This document shows, piece by piece, positions 1 through 7,139 of a stretch of DNA of 37,527 nt. The stretch covers positions 1 to 37,527 of the forward strand of contig NZ_VJYZ01000011.1 in NCBI RefSeq assembly GCF_007018965.1, read 5' to 3'. Source of the stretch: Paracoccus marinus (GTDB lineage Bacteria; Pseudomonadota; Alphaproteobacteria; Rhodobacterales; Rhodobacteraceae). The notes under the pieces are model-generated. The model saw only the letters and a program-made list of their open reading frames with translations, was not told the DNA's origin and made no database searches. Position numbers and translations under genes: made by a program. Numbering within the stretch: the first letter of the stretch is position 1; each line of letters begins with the position of its first letter.

Positions 1-61
1 ACGCTGGTCTCCATTGCAGATACCAGCTTGAATCACGATCACCGCGCCCGGTGAACCCCTT

Positions 62-92
62 TTGTCAACACGCCCTAGACGACTGGTCTATT
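62..92 (+). promoter_or_regulatory. Promoter and palindromic operator of the tetR-ohr-reductase operon
   Basis: A TTGTCA hexamer at 62-67 and TCTATT at 87-92 form a plausible sigma70-type promoter, though the 19-base spacer is long. The perfect inverted repeat TAGAC-GACTG-GTCTA lies at 76-90, inside the spacer and overlapping the -10 region. This is where an autorepressor of the TetR family would bind. The half-site resembles, from memory, operators of NemR-type regulators. The palindrome sits 20 bases before the ATG at 111, which argues that the GTG at 51 is not the real start. Confidence 0.5.
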
Positions 93-110
93 AACGCCTA
101 TATCCCTTGT

Positions 111-752
111 ATGACACTGACATCCAAAGCTGAAGCCACACGGCAGAATCTTCTCGACACCGGCTACAGGCTTGTCCTGAGCAAGGGCTTTTCCGCACTC
201 GGTCTTCAGGAAATCCTGAAGGGGTCTGGTGTGCCAAAAGGCTCGTTCTATCACTACTTCGCGTCCAAGGAGGCGTTCGGTTGCGCGCTTTTGGACGACT
301 ACGTTACAGAGTACGGCGACCGGCTTGACCAGTTGCTTGCCATTGAAGCCGAAAATGGACGTCAGCGGCTGCTACGCTACTGGCAAGCGTGGCTCGATCC
401 AGATGCGGGAGAGACCGCAGGGCGCGGATGGGCGGAAGACTGCCTTGCCGTCAAGCTGTCGGCCGAGGTTGCCGACCTGTCTGAAGCCATGCGGATGGTC
501 CTCAGCGATGGCATCGAACGAGTGTTGCATCGCATCACCACTCTGATCGTCGAGGCGCGGGACGATGGTTCGCTTCCACCTGGACCGGAACCAGAGGCTT
601 TGGCGCAGGTTCTTTACCAGATGTGGCTTGGTGCCGCGCTGCTTGCCAAGCTGACCCGTAGCCACATGCCGATGGAGCGGGCCATGGTCGCCACGAAACA
701 GCTTCTGGCTTGTCCGGCAGATCCTACTTTGCAGACGAAAGGAACGGCATAA
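111..752 (+). CDS. TetR/AcrR-family transcriptional repressor, NemR/AcuR-like
   Basis: The 213-residue protein has an N-terminal TetR helix-turn-helix at about residues 5-55, including GVPKGSFYHYFASKEAF, and a helical ligand-binding C-terminal domain. Its length is normal for the family. A cysteine at residue 111, in EDCLAVKLSAEVADLSE, lies in the region where NemR-type repressors carry a redox- and electrophile-sensing cysteine; that parallel is inference. I chose the ATG at 111 over the GTG at 51 because the family fold begins right after it and the longer form would read through the operator. Its stop overlaps the start of the next gene by one base (TAATG), so it is cotranscribed with a peroxidase and a reductase. 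The likely role is an autorepressed switch responding to reactive electrophiles or peroxides. Confidence 0.85.
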   Translation: MTLTSKAEATRQNLLDTGYRLVLSKGFSALGLQEILKGSGVPKGSFYHYFASKEAFGCALLDDYVTEYGDRLDQLLAIEAENGRQRLLRYWQAWLDPDAGETAGRGWAEDCLAVKLSAEVADLSEAMRMVLSDGIERVLHRITTLIVEARDDGSLPPGPEPEALAQVLYQMWLGAALLAKLTRSHMPMERAMVATKQLLACPADPTLQTKGTA

Positions 753-1162
753 TGAAGATTTTCTACAAAACACGCGCCACGGCCATCGGTGGCCGCTCGG
801 GCCACACGGCGCTGGATGACGGCAGCCTTGCGCTCGACCTGACGGCGCCGAACTCCGGCAAGCCGGGCGCGAACCCGGAACAGCTCTTCGCCATGGGGTA
901 TGCTGCCTGTTTTGACAGCGCATTGCACCATGTCGCCCAGGTTCGAAAACTGGCACTGAGCGGCAGCAAAACATCAGCCGAAGTCGGTATCGGCCAACTG
1001 CCGGATGGCGGGTTCAAGCTGGACATCGACATCCATGTTAAACTCTCCGGTCTGGATGAGGCCACGGCGCGCGACCTGGTCGAGGCGACGCATCAGGTCT
1101 GCCCCTATTCCAATGCGACACGTAATAACATCGATGTGCGCCTGCACGTCACCACTGTGTAA
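752..1162 (+). CDS. ohr: Organic hydroperoxide resistance protein, Ohr/OsmC family
   Basis: The 136-residue protein is the usual Ohr size. These thiol peroxidases reduce organic and fatty-acid hydroperoxides in the cytoplasm. Both redox cysteines are present: C53 in GYAACFDSAL is the peroxidatic one and C117 in VCPYSNATRNN the resolving one. The conserved R15 and E43 (NPEQLF) are in their expected places. The start is the ATG at 752, which overlaps the repressor's stop codon and follows an AAAGGA ribosome binding site at 738-743; a longer upstream reading would run into the repressor gene. Many ohr genes are controlled by the MarR-type OhrR, whereas here the partner is a TetR-type repressor, which is less usual. 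Confidence 0.92.
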   Translation: MKIFYKTRATAIGGRSGHTALDDGSLALDLTAPNSGKPGANPEQLFAMGYAACFDSALHHVAQVRKLALSGSKTSAEVGIGQLPDGGFKLDIDIHVKLSGLDEATARDLVEATHQVCPYSNATRNNIDVRLHVTTV

Positions 1163-1171
1163 TGAAACATC

Positions 1172-2149
1172 ATGCGCGGTAACATTCACACCACGTTTGG
1201 CGAACCGGCCGACGTCCTGATCGTGTCGGACAGCGCCATCCCGCAGCCCGGTCCCGGTCAGGTACGCATCAGGACCATCCTGTCGCCGATCCACAATCAC
1301 GACCTCTGGACGGTGCGTGGCAGCTATGGCTACAAGCCCGAGCTGCCTGCCATCGGCGGCTCGGAAGCGGTCGGCACCATCGACGCCCTGGGCGCGGATG
1401 TGACGGGCGTGACAGTTGGGCAGCGGGTCGCGGTCGCGGGCGTTCATGGCGCTTGGGCGGAGTATTTTGTGGCACCTGCCACCGCACTGGTTCCTGTCCC
1501 GGACGCCATTTCAGACGAAGCGGCTGCGCAGCTTATCGCCATGCCGTTCAGCGCAATCTCGTTGCTGGAATTTCTTGACGTCAAAAGCGGGGACTGGGTG
1601 ATCCAGAACACCGCAAATGGCGCGGTTGGCAAGATTCTGGCAAGGTTGGCCACGGCGCGCGGTGTGCATGTCGTCAACCTTGTGCGCCGCGATGCCGGGG
1701 TCGACGAACTTTCCGCAGTTGGAATCGGCAATGCTGTCTCAACAGCGACCGAGGGCTGGCAGGACCGCGTGCGGGCGATCACCGGCGGTGCATCCATTCG
1801 CGCGGCGGTGGATTCCATCGGCGGCACGGCCAGCAAAGACCTGCTGTCGCTTCTTGGTGAAAACGGGCTGCTGGTGTCCTTCGGCACGATGAACGGGGAA
1901 CCGATGCAGATCGCCTCGGGCGACCTGATCTTCAAGCAGGCTGTGGTGAAGGGATTTTGGGGCTCCAAGGTCAGCGAGGCCATGCCGACCGACACGAAAA
2001 TCCGTCTGATCGGCGAGCTGCTACGCCTTGTCGCCACAGGCGAACTGGACCTGCCGGTCGAGGCGGTGTTTGCGTTTGAGCAAATCACCGATGCCGTCAA
2101 GGCCTCCCTTGCGCCGGGCAAGAAGGGCAAAGTGCTGCTGAGGCCGTGA
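1172..2149 (+). CDS. NAD(P)H-dependent quinone or 2-enoyl reductase, zinc-free MDR superfamily
   Basis: The 325-residue protein has the medium-chain dehydrogenase/reductase layout: a GroES-like N-terminal domain (about 1-120) and a Rossmann domain holding the nucleotide-binding loop NTANGAVGKILARLA near residue 150. The catalytic and structural zinc cysteines of alcohol dehydrogenases are absent. This points to the quinone oxidoreductase/2-enoyl reductase branch, which reduces quinones or activated double bonds with NADPH. It begins nine bases after the ohr stop and is the last gene of the operon. With its neighbours it suggests detoxification of reactive carbonyls or quinones. The exact substrate cannot be read from sequence. 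Confidence 0.82.
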   Translation: MRGNIHTTFGEPADVLIVSDSAIPQPGPGQVRIRTILSPIHNHDLWTVRGSYGYKPELPAIGGSEAVGTIDALGADVTGVTVGQRVAVAGVHGAWAEYFVAPATALVPVPDAISDEAAAQLIAMPFSAISLLEFLDVKSGDWVIQNTANGAVGKILARLATARGVHVVNLVRRDAGVDELSAVGIGNAVSTATEGWQDRVRAITGGASIRAAVDSIGGTASKDLLSLLGENGLLVSFGTMNGEPMQIASGDLIFKQAVVKGFWGSKVSEAMPTDTKIRLIGELLRLVATGELDLPVEAVFAFEQITDAVKASLAPGKKGKVLLRP

Positions 2150-2254
2150 ACTGCGGTGACGCTCAGCCACCCAATTGGACAAGGTCTGACATGTCTTTCT
2201 GGTTGCTGTCGCATTTAGGCCTGTGAGCTGATGGTGCCCCACGCCAGTAACTCA

Positions 2255-2290
2255 GCTACCATCCTTGTCGACACTGACAAGGATGGTAGC
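2255..2290. repeat. Perfect 15-bp inverted repeat with 6-base loop
   Basis: GCTACCATCCTTGTC at 2255-2269 is mirrored exactly at 2276-2290 around the loop GACACT. No T-run follows on either strand, so it is not a classical intrinsic terminator. It could still end transcription from the stress operon, or it could be a regulator site or the relic of a mobile element end. Confidence 0.75.
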
Positions 2291-2581
2291 CTGCGTTCGT
2301 GGGCAAACGCATGTCGCGTATGAGAGATGCCAGAGGCGATCATTCGGTCTGCAACGGCTAAAGACATGCAGCAGGCCCGCACCGATAACCTGACGATACA
2401 TCCCGTTTTGGTCGCAACATCGGCTATGCCACTGATAAAGCCCAAGAAGACATCGAGAGCTGTCATGCGCTGCCTATGATCCGGATGCGACAGAACCGTA
2501 ATAATTTCTTCGGCTTAATCGACATCGCCTGCTTCAGCTTCAGACGTTGCCATTTGTCAACATTGCCTAAGGGTTCTCGTC

Positions 2582-2609
2582 TTGCTATCATCTGTGCATA
2601 AAGTAAAAT
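2582..2609 (+). promoter_or_regulatory. Candidate sigma70-type promoter for the RTX-Hint gene
   Basis: TTGCTA (2582-2587) and TAAAAT (2604-2609) are separated by 16 bases, in an AT-rich patch that stands out from its surroundings. It lies about 80 bases before the RTX start. The match is by eye only. Confidence 0.35.
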
Positions 2610-2687
2610 GACGCTTTCGCCTCTGTTGTCCGCCCTGCAGCATACGCTCTGGGAGCCGGGGGCGGTGACCTGTTCGAAGGGGAAGAC

Positions 2688-5015
2688 ATGGCTGTCAGGC
2701 AGTACACGATGATCAACCTCGGCACACTCGCCGACATGGATCCTAATGAAACGAACCGGACGCCGGAAAACTACGCCACGGTCTTGGGCGGGAAGACCTT
2801 CGGCTCGACGGATTCGCCCCTGTTCGCCAGCAGCACGCGGATTTCGTTGAACGACGTCAACGACAACGGCCTCATCGGGTTCAACCACGACAACAGCACC
2901 GACCGGATCAGCTACCGGATCGGCGACACGGTCTACTCCACCAGGCTTGATACCGGGCTGCGAGTGACGGCCGAGGTCACGCAGCGGATCGAGGGGGGCG
3001 GCACCCGGACCATCACGACCACGCTGCGGGTGTTTCAGGACACCGACGGGCGGGTCTTCATTGCGCCACCGTCCTCCACCAACCCGATCGGCAACGAGAC
3101 GCAGTTGTCGGCCTATCCGATCGTCAGCGTGCAGATTCCGACGAACGCGACCTACGACACCGGGCCATTTGAGGGACTGAATACCAACCGCTCGGTGCTC
3201 AACTTCAAGGACGGCTACATCGATGGCACCGAGGGTGATGACACCATCGACGCAAGCTACGTGGACCCGTCAGGCGACCGGGTGGACAACAACGACGCCC
3301 TGCTGCCGGGGGCGGACCCCAACGACGATTTCATCCGTGCGGGTGCCGGCAACGACCTCGTCTATGCCGGCGACGGTAAGGACGTCGTGTGGGGACGCGA
3401 GGGCAACGACGTCATCTACGGCTACCGGCGGGACGGCGGGGACGACGGCGCAAACGACACGCTCGATGGCGGTGCGGGCGATGACAAGCTGTACGGCGGA
3501 CGCGGGAACGACTCGCTCATCGGCGGGACCGGGAGGGACGAGCTTTATGGCGGCCCCGGGAACGATGTGCTGGATGGCGGCGACGACAACGATCGGCTCG
3601 AGGGTGGCGACGGGGCCGACCTGATCGTCGTCGGCCGCGGCGATACGGCGCTGGGTGGGAACGATGCGGACGTCTTCCGCGTCGATCCCGTGCAGACGGG
3701 CACCGGCGCGGCCACCATCACCGGCGGCGAGGGCGTGACCGCGGGCGGGACCGATGTCGACCGGATCGATGCGAAGGTGATCACCTCGGGCGTCACCGTC
3801 AACTACACCGGCAGCGAGGCCGGCACGCTGTCCGGCGGCGGCGGGAACTACGGGTTCTCCGAGATCGAGCGGGTGACCACCGGGGCGGGGAACGACGTGG
3901 TCAACGCCGCGGAGGTGACGGCGGGCGGCATCAACGTCGACACCGGGGCCGGCGACGACACCATCGTCGGCGGGGCCGGCGCGGACACGATCCTGGCCGG
4001 GGCCGGGGGCGACCGGGTCGATGCCGGCAGGGGCAACGACCAGATCGACCTCGGCGCGGGCGACAACGCGACCGACACGCTGGTGATCCGCAACAACGGC
4101 GGCACCGACACGGTGACGGGGTTTGCGGGCCCGGTGACCAGCCCCACCGGCGTCGTCACCTCCGAGGACAAGCTCGACGTCAGCGGGATGGTGGACCGGG
4201 ACGGCAATCCCGTGGACGTGGCCGATTTCCTCGGCGCGCGGGCGACCGGGACGATCACGCCGCTGAGCGACGCGGGCGGCACGGTCATCGGCTCGGTCCT
4301 GACCTTCCCGGACGGGACGGCCGTGCAGCTGCGCGGCGTCCTTCCCAGCCAGCTCGACAGCTGGCAAGAGCTGAACGCCCTCGGCATCCCCTGCTTTGCC
4401 GCCGGCACGATGATCGAGACGGCCGACGGCCCCCGCGCCGTCGAGACGCTGGCCGAGGGCGACTTGGTCCGCACGCTCGACCACGGGCTGCAGCCGGTGC
4501 GCTGGATCGGCGCGCGGCGGCTCTCGGCGGCCGAGCTTGCGGCGGCCGAGAAGCTGCGGCCGATCCGCATCCGGGCCGGGGCGCTGGGGCCCGAAACGCC
4601 GCGCGCCGATCTGCTCGTCTCGCCGCAGCACCGGGTGCTGGTCCGCTCGCGCATCGCGCAGCGGATGTTCGGGACCGACGAGGTTCTGTTGGCCGCGCGG
4701 CAGCTCTGCCAGCTGGCCGGCATCGACATCGCCGAGGATCTGGCGGCGGTCGAGTACGTCCACATCCTCTTCGACCGGCACGAGGTGGTGATCGCGAACG
4801 GGGCTGCGACCGAGAGCCTCTACACCGGGCCCGAGGCGCTGAAGTCGATCGGCCCGGCCGCGCGGGCCGAGATCCTGGCGCTGTTCCCTGAGCTCGCCAC
4901 GCGCGACTACACCCCGCCGGCCGGCCGCACCCTCGCCTCGGGGCGGATGGCCCGCAAGCTGGCGGTGCGGCATGCACAGAACGGCAGGCCGCTGGTCGAG
5001 GCGCGGGTCGGGTAG
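2688..5015 (+). CDS. RTX calcium-binding repeat protein with C-terminal Hint (Hedgehog/intein) domain
   Basis: The 775-residue protein has no Sec signal peptide. The N-terminal ~180 residues form a domain I do not recognise. From about residue 190 come glycine/aspartate-rich RTX nonapeptides of the GGxGNDxLxG type in two blocks (about 215-325 and 395-460), which bind calcium outside the cell. Residues ~569-715 form a Hint domain: it opens with C569 in CFAAGTMIET, carries the SPQH block with H648, and closes with HEVVIANG at ~698. Such Hint_2 proteins are frequent in Rhodobacterales. By family, RTX proteins leave the cell by type I secretion, and Hint domains can rearrange the peptide bond before their first cysteine, so self-cleavage near residue 568 is possible; this is inference. 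A good ribosome binding site (AAGGGGAAG) precedes the ATG. No secretion genes are nearby. Confidence 0.85.
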   Translation: MAVRQYTMINLGTLADMDPNETNRTPENYATVLGGKTFGSTDSPLFASSTRISLNDVNDNGLIGFNHDNSTDRISYRIGDTVYSTRLDTGLRVTAEVTQRIEGGGTRTITTTLRVFQDTDGRVFIAPPSSTNPIGNETQLSAYPIVSVQIPTNATYDTGPFEGLNTNRSVLNFKDGYIDGTEGDDTIDASYVDPSGDRVDNNDALLPGADPNDDFIRAGAGNDLVYAGDGKDVVWGREGNDVIYGYRRDGGDDGANDTLDGGAGDDKLYGGRGNDSLIGGTGRDELYGGPGNDVLDGGDDNDRLEGGDGADLIVVGRGDTALGGNDADVFRVDPVQTGTGAATITGGEGVTAGGTDVDRIDAKVITSGVTVNYTGSEAGTLSGGGGNYGFSEIERVTTGAGNDVVNAAEVTAGGINVDTGAGDDTIVGGAGADTILAGAGGDRVDAGRGNDQIDLGAGDNATDTLVIRNNGGTDTVTGFAGPVTSPTGVVTSEDKLDVSGMVDRDGNPVDVADFLGARATGTITPLSDAGGTVIGSVLTFPDGTAVQLRGVLPSQLDSWQELNALGIPCFAAGTMIETADGPRAVETLAEGDLVRTLDHGLQPVRWIGARRLSAAELAAAEKLRPIRIRAGALGPETPRADLLVSPQHRVLVRSRIAQRMFGTDEVLLAARQLCQLAGIDIAEDLAAVEYVHILFDRHEVVIANGAATESLYTGPEALKSIGPAARAEILALFPELATRDYTPPAGRTLASGRMARKLAVRHAQNGRPLVEARVG

Positions 5016-5046
5016 GTCTGGAGTGCCCCCGGCTTAGGGTCAGGAC

Positions 5047-5145
5047 TCACAACCAGAACATGACGGTTGCGGCGATGCAGATGGCGGAGAGGAAGAGCTC
5101 GCCGCATCTGTCATAGCGGGTCGCGATGCGGCGCCAGTCAGCTTG
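5047..5145 (-). pseudogene. IS5-family transposase remnant, C-terminal tail
   Basis: The minus strand encodes about 30 residues including DWRRIATRYDRC and FLSAICIAATVMFWL, followed by a stop. This matches the C-terminus of IS5-group transposases as I remember them. Upstream of about 5145 the similarity ends and the frame is lost, so the catalytic part is gone. The AGGGTCAGGACTC stretch just beyond the stop (5035-5047) may be what is left of the element's terminal repeat. It marks an old insertion next to the severed riboswitch. Confidence 0.7.
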
Positions 5146-5242
5146 TGCTCCGGCACCGCGAGTTTGGCACATCGTGACGTCCCCCGGGGGGGAGCGGTAT
5201 TCAACCGATCCGTGGACATCATCCCTGCGCCGTGCGACTGTG

Positions 5243-5373
5243 CCCCGGATGGTGTTCGGCCCTTTGGGCCGGCTGAAAAGGGAACGCGGTGCGTCGTCAG
5301 ACAAATCCGCGGCTGCCCCGCAACTGTAAGCGGCGAGCGAAACCGGAGACGCCACTGGGCACCGAGCCCGGGA
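5243..5373 (+). ncRNA. Cobalamin riboswitch, 3' part removed by the IS3 element
   Basis: The plus strand shows the hallmark order of the B12 aptamer. A P3-like hairpin (GGCCCTTTGGGCC) leads into GAAAAGGGAACGCGG, then AATCCGCGG, then CTGCCCCGCAACTGTAAGCG, then GCCACTGG and CCGGGA. In intact examples CGGGA continues into AGGC and ends in a B12 box. Here the sequence stops at 5373, and the next base is the first of the IS3 terminal repeat. The closing P1 strand and expression platform are therefore missing and the gene it controlled is not in this window. The start coordinate is approximate. The nearby TGACCTGCC resembles a B12 box but belongs to the IS end. Confidence 0.8.
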
Positions 5374-5397
5374 TGACCTGCCACTGAACCTTCATCC
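5374..5397 (+). repeat. IS3 left terminal inverted repeat
   Basis: It begins TGACCTGCCACTG and ends near TTCATCC, matching the complement of 6623-6647 at about 18 of 24 positions. It touches the severed riboswitch directly. Confidence 0.8.
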
Positions 5398-6321
5398 AGT
5401 GGCGACATGAGCCCGGTGATCGTCTACGCCCTTTGGCGCTGGTTGAGCAATCGCCCGTCGCGCGGAGCCTTCATCTCGCGCAGCGGCGCGGGCGATTGCG
5501 GGGTGCAGGTTCGCGGCGAAGCCCACGGGGGTCTGGTAGCCCAGGGCCGAGTGGGGCCTTTCGGTGTTATAATCTGAGACCCAAGCGGCGATCAGGTCAC
5601 GGGCATGGACGAGGTTGCGGAACAGGGTCTCGTTCAGAAATTCGTCCCGCATCCTGCCGTTGAAGCTCTCGACAAAGCCGTTCTGCATCGGCTTGCCCGG
5701 CGCGATGTAATGCCATTCGATCTTGTGTTCGGCGCACCACTTCAGGATCGCGTTCGAGGTCAGCTCTGTCCCGTTGTCGCTGACAATCATTCCAGGCCTG
5801 CCGCGGCGTTCGATCAGCGCCGTGAGTTCCCGGGCAACACGGCGGCCCGAGATCGATGTGTCCGGGATCGCCGCCAGACATTCGCGGGTGACGTCGTCGA
5901 CCACGTTCAGCACCCGGAAGCGCCGCCCGCAGGCGAACTGATCATGGACAAAATCCAGCGACCAACGCGCATTGGCCTGCGCTTCGACCAGGATCGGCGC
6001 CCTTGTCCCGAGGGCCTTGCGGCGCGCTTTGCGTTTGCGCACCGTCAGGCCCTCCTCTCGGTAGAGCCGGTAGATGCGATTGATCCCCGACGCCTCGCCT
6101 TCCCGCCTGAGCAGCACGAACAGCCGACGGTAGCCGAACCGTCGCCGCTCGTTGGCCAGGTCCCGCAACCGTCCGCGCAGCGCCGTGTCCGGCGCTCGCT
6201 GGGACTGATAGCGCACCATCGTCCGGTCCGCCCCGGCAATCTGGCACGCCCGCCGTTCCGACAGCCCGAGATGGGCCTTCAGATGCGCGACCGCCTCGCG
6301 CTTCACGGCGGGCGTCACCAC
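5392..6321 (-). CDS. IS3-family transposase OrfB, DDE integrase domain
   Basis: This is the catalytic half of the transposase, about 309 residues from the frameshift point. It has an HTH_21-like segment (LANERRRFGYRRLFVLLRRE) and then an rve integrase core. The three acidic residues are visible in SLDFVHDQ, IVSDNGTEL and FVESFNGR. The next residues, HSALGYQTPVGFA, are the usual IS3 ending. It is made as an OrfAB fusion by -1 frameshifting at the A AAA AAG heptamer (6327-6321), rather than from a start of its own. The stop at 5392-5394 lies within 20 bases of the element's end. Confidence 0.9.
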   Translation of the reverse strand: MVTPAVKREAVAHLKAHLGLSERRACQIAGADRTMVRYQSQRAPDTALRGRLRDLANERRRFGYRRLFVLLRREGEASGINRIYRLYREEGLTVRKRKARRKALGTRAPILVEAQANARWSLDFVHDQFACGRRFRVLNVVDDVTRECLAAIPDTSISGRRVARELTALIERRGRPGMIVSDNGTELTSNAILKWCAEHKIEWHYIAPGKPMQNGFVESFNGRMRDEFLNETLFRNLVHARDLIAAWVSDYNTERPHSALGYQTPVGFAANLHPAIARAAARDEGSARRAIAQPAPKGVDDHRAHVATG

Positions 6322-6581
6322 TTTTTTGACAGCAGTTCCTTCATCGCCGCCATGTCCAGCATCTGGTCGGCCAGCAATCGCTTCAGCCTGGCGTTCTCGT
6401 CTTCGAGCGCCTTCAGCCGCTTCGCCTCCGACACCGTCATCCCGCCGAACTTCGCTTTCCAGGCGTAAAACGTGCCTTCCGACATGCCGTGCTTGCGGCA
6501 CAGATCGGCACACTTCGCGCCAGCATCATGCTCCTGCAGGATGCCGATGATCTGCTCCTCGGTCCGTCGTGCCTTCTTCAT
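6315..6581 (-). CDS. IS3-family transposase OrfA, HTH protein
   Basis: The 88-residue protein starts MKKARRTEEQIIGILQEHD. It has the HTH_Tnp_1 domain (ADLCRKHGMSEGTFYAWKAKFGG) and a leucine-rich coiled coil (LKALEDENARLKRLLADQ), the standard OrfA architecture for binding the terminal repeats and multimerising. I chose the ATG at 6581 because the domain begins immediately after it. It ends LLSKKW at a TGA just past the A AAA AAG slippery heptamer, which shifts ribosomes into OrfB. Confidence 0.9.
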   Translation of the reverse strand: MKKARRTEEQIIGILQEHDAGAKCADLCRKHGMSEGTFYAWKAKFGGMTVSEAKRLKALEDENARLKRLLADQMLDMAAMKELLSKKW

Positions 6582-6622
6582 CTTCGTCCGTCCTCTCGCT
6601 GGGCCGGACTCTAGTCGCAAAT

Positions 6623-6647
6623 GGAGGAAGAATCCCGTGGCAGGTCA
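6623..6647 (-). repeat. IS3 right terminal inverted repeat
   Basis: Read on the minus strand it starts TGACCTGCCACGGG. Its first three bases (6647-6645) also supply the in-frame TGA stop of the truncated ParB-like gene. Confidence 0.8.
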
Positions 6648-7139
6648 CTTGAGGATAGCGACCGTCTCATCGCAGATCCCGTTCAGCATGCGGACCTTAC
6701 GGCGGACGCTCTGGGGGTTGATGTCCAGCGCCTTGGCGATCTTCTCTTCCGGAACGCCACGCTCGATGGCGCGCCGGATCATCTTGTGCTCCTGGACCGG
6801 CGACAACCGACTGATCCGCTTGTTGTAGGTGAAGGCTTCGTCGTCGGTGGAGACCAGGCACTCGACCTGTTCGATGCCGAGGTCTTTCAGCACCTCGATG
6901 CGAACATGCCCGTCCAGCAGAAGGAAGGTGCCCGGATTTGCGGGATCGCGGGCAACCACGGGCGGTTCGACGAGACCGACCTCTCGGATCGAGGCGGTGA
7001 TCTGCTGGTATTTCTTGCTGGATTTCGTGGCCGTCCGAAGCACCCGCACCGGCAGAAGGGCGTCCACGGCCAGGGTCACGCAGTCGTCTTCAAAGGCATG
7101 GGCGACGACATCGGAAAGGCGGCGATCCTTCCGTGTCAT
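6645..7139 (-). pseudogene. Second ParB/RepB-like protein, 3'-truncated by the IS3 element
   Basis: The remaining 164 residues hold a ParB N-terminal (ParB/Srx) domain at about 20-90, with the box LLLDGHVRIEVLKDLG and NKRISRLSPVQEHKMI. An HTH follows at about 125-150 (VPEEKIAKALDINPQSVRRK). The frame ends ILK at the exact IS boundary, and its stop is the TGA of the IS terminus. Relatives I remember continue for well over a hundred more residues with a RepB-type C-terminal domain, so this copy has probably lost that part. The start ATG overlaps the stop of the preceding ParB-like gene by four bases (7136-7139), indicating translational coupling. It may still make a stable N-terminal fragment. 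Confidence 0.8.

Larger units (their letters stand above)
2150..2687. other. Gene-poor intergenic stretch with lower GC
   Basis: About 540 bases separate the stress operon from the RTX gene. Base composition is visibly less GC-rich than the flanks. An 83-codon minus-strand open frame (2215-2466) has no recognisable motif, and I do not call it a gene. The stretch holds a perfect hairpin at 2255-2290 and a candidate promoter for the RTX gene at 2582-2609. I see no tRNA, intact IS or CRISPR here. It may be remnant DNA from past insertions. Confidence 0.6.
5374..6647 (-). mobile_element. Complete IS3-family insertion sequence, IS407-like
   Basis: The element is 1274 bp long and carries two overlapping transposase frames on the minus strand. 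Its terminal inverted repeats begin TGACCTGCCAC at both ends (5374 onward, and the complement ending at 6647), starting with the TG typical of IS3. Both frames appear open and the frameshift site is intact, so it may still be active. No 3-4 base target duplication is visible: the left flank ends GGGA and the right flank begins CTTG. That implies the two flanks were joined by a later rearrangement. The IS407-group assignment rests on the remembered PGKPMQNGFVESFNGR motif. Confidence 0.88.

Noticed and set aside
51..110. N-terminal extension of the TetR protein from the GTG at 51
   Set aside because: It would translate through the operator and promoter and adds no recognisable sequence; the fold begins at 111.
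2215..2466. 83-residue minus-strand open frame
   Set aside because: No motif, no clear ribosome binding site, and part of it is the inverted repeat.
3330..4080. Tandem DNA repeats as a CRISPR or satellite array
   Set aside because: They are degenerate 27-base units that encode RTX nonapeptides, with no unique spacers.
3270..4973. Long minus-strand open frame opposite the RTX gene
   Set aside because: It mirrors the RTX repeats, with a low-complexity VVAG/RP-rich composition.
5374..5383. TGACCTGCC as the B12 box of the riboswitch
   Set aside because: The same sequence occurs at the other end of the IS as its inverted repeat, so it belongs to the IS.
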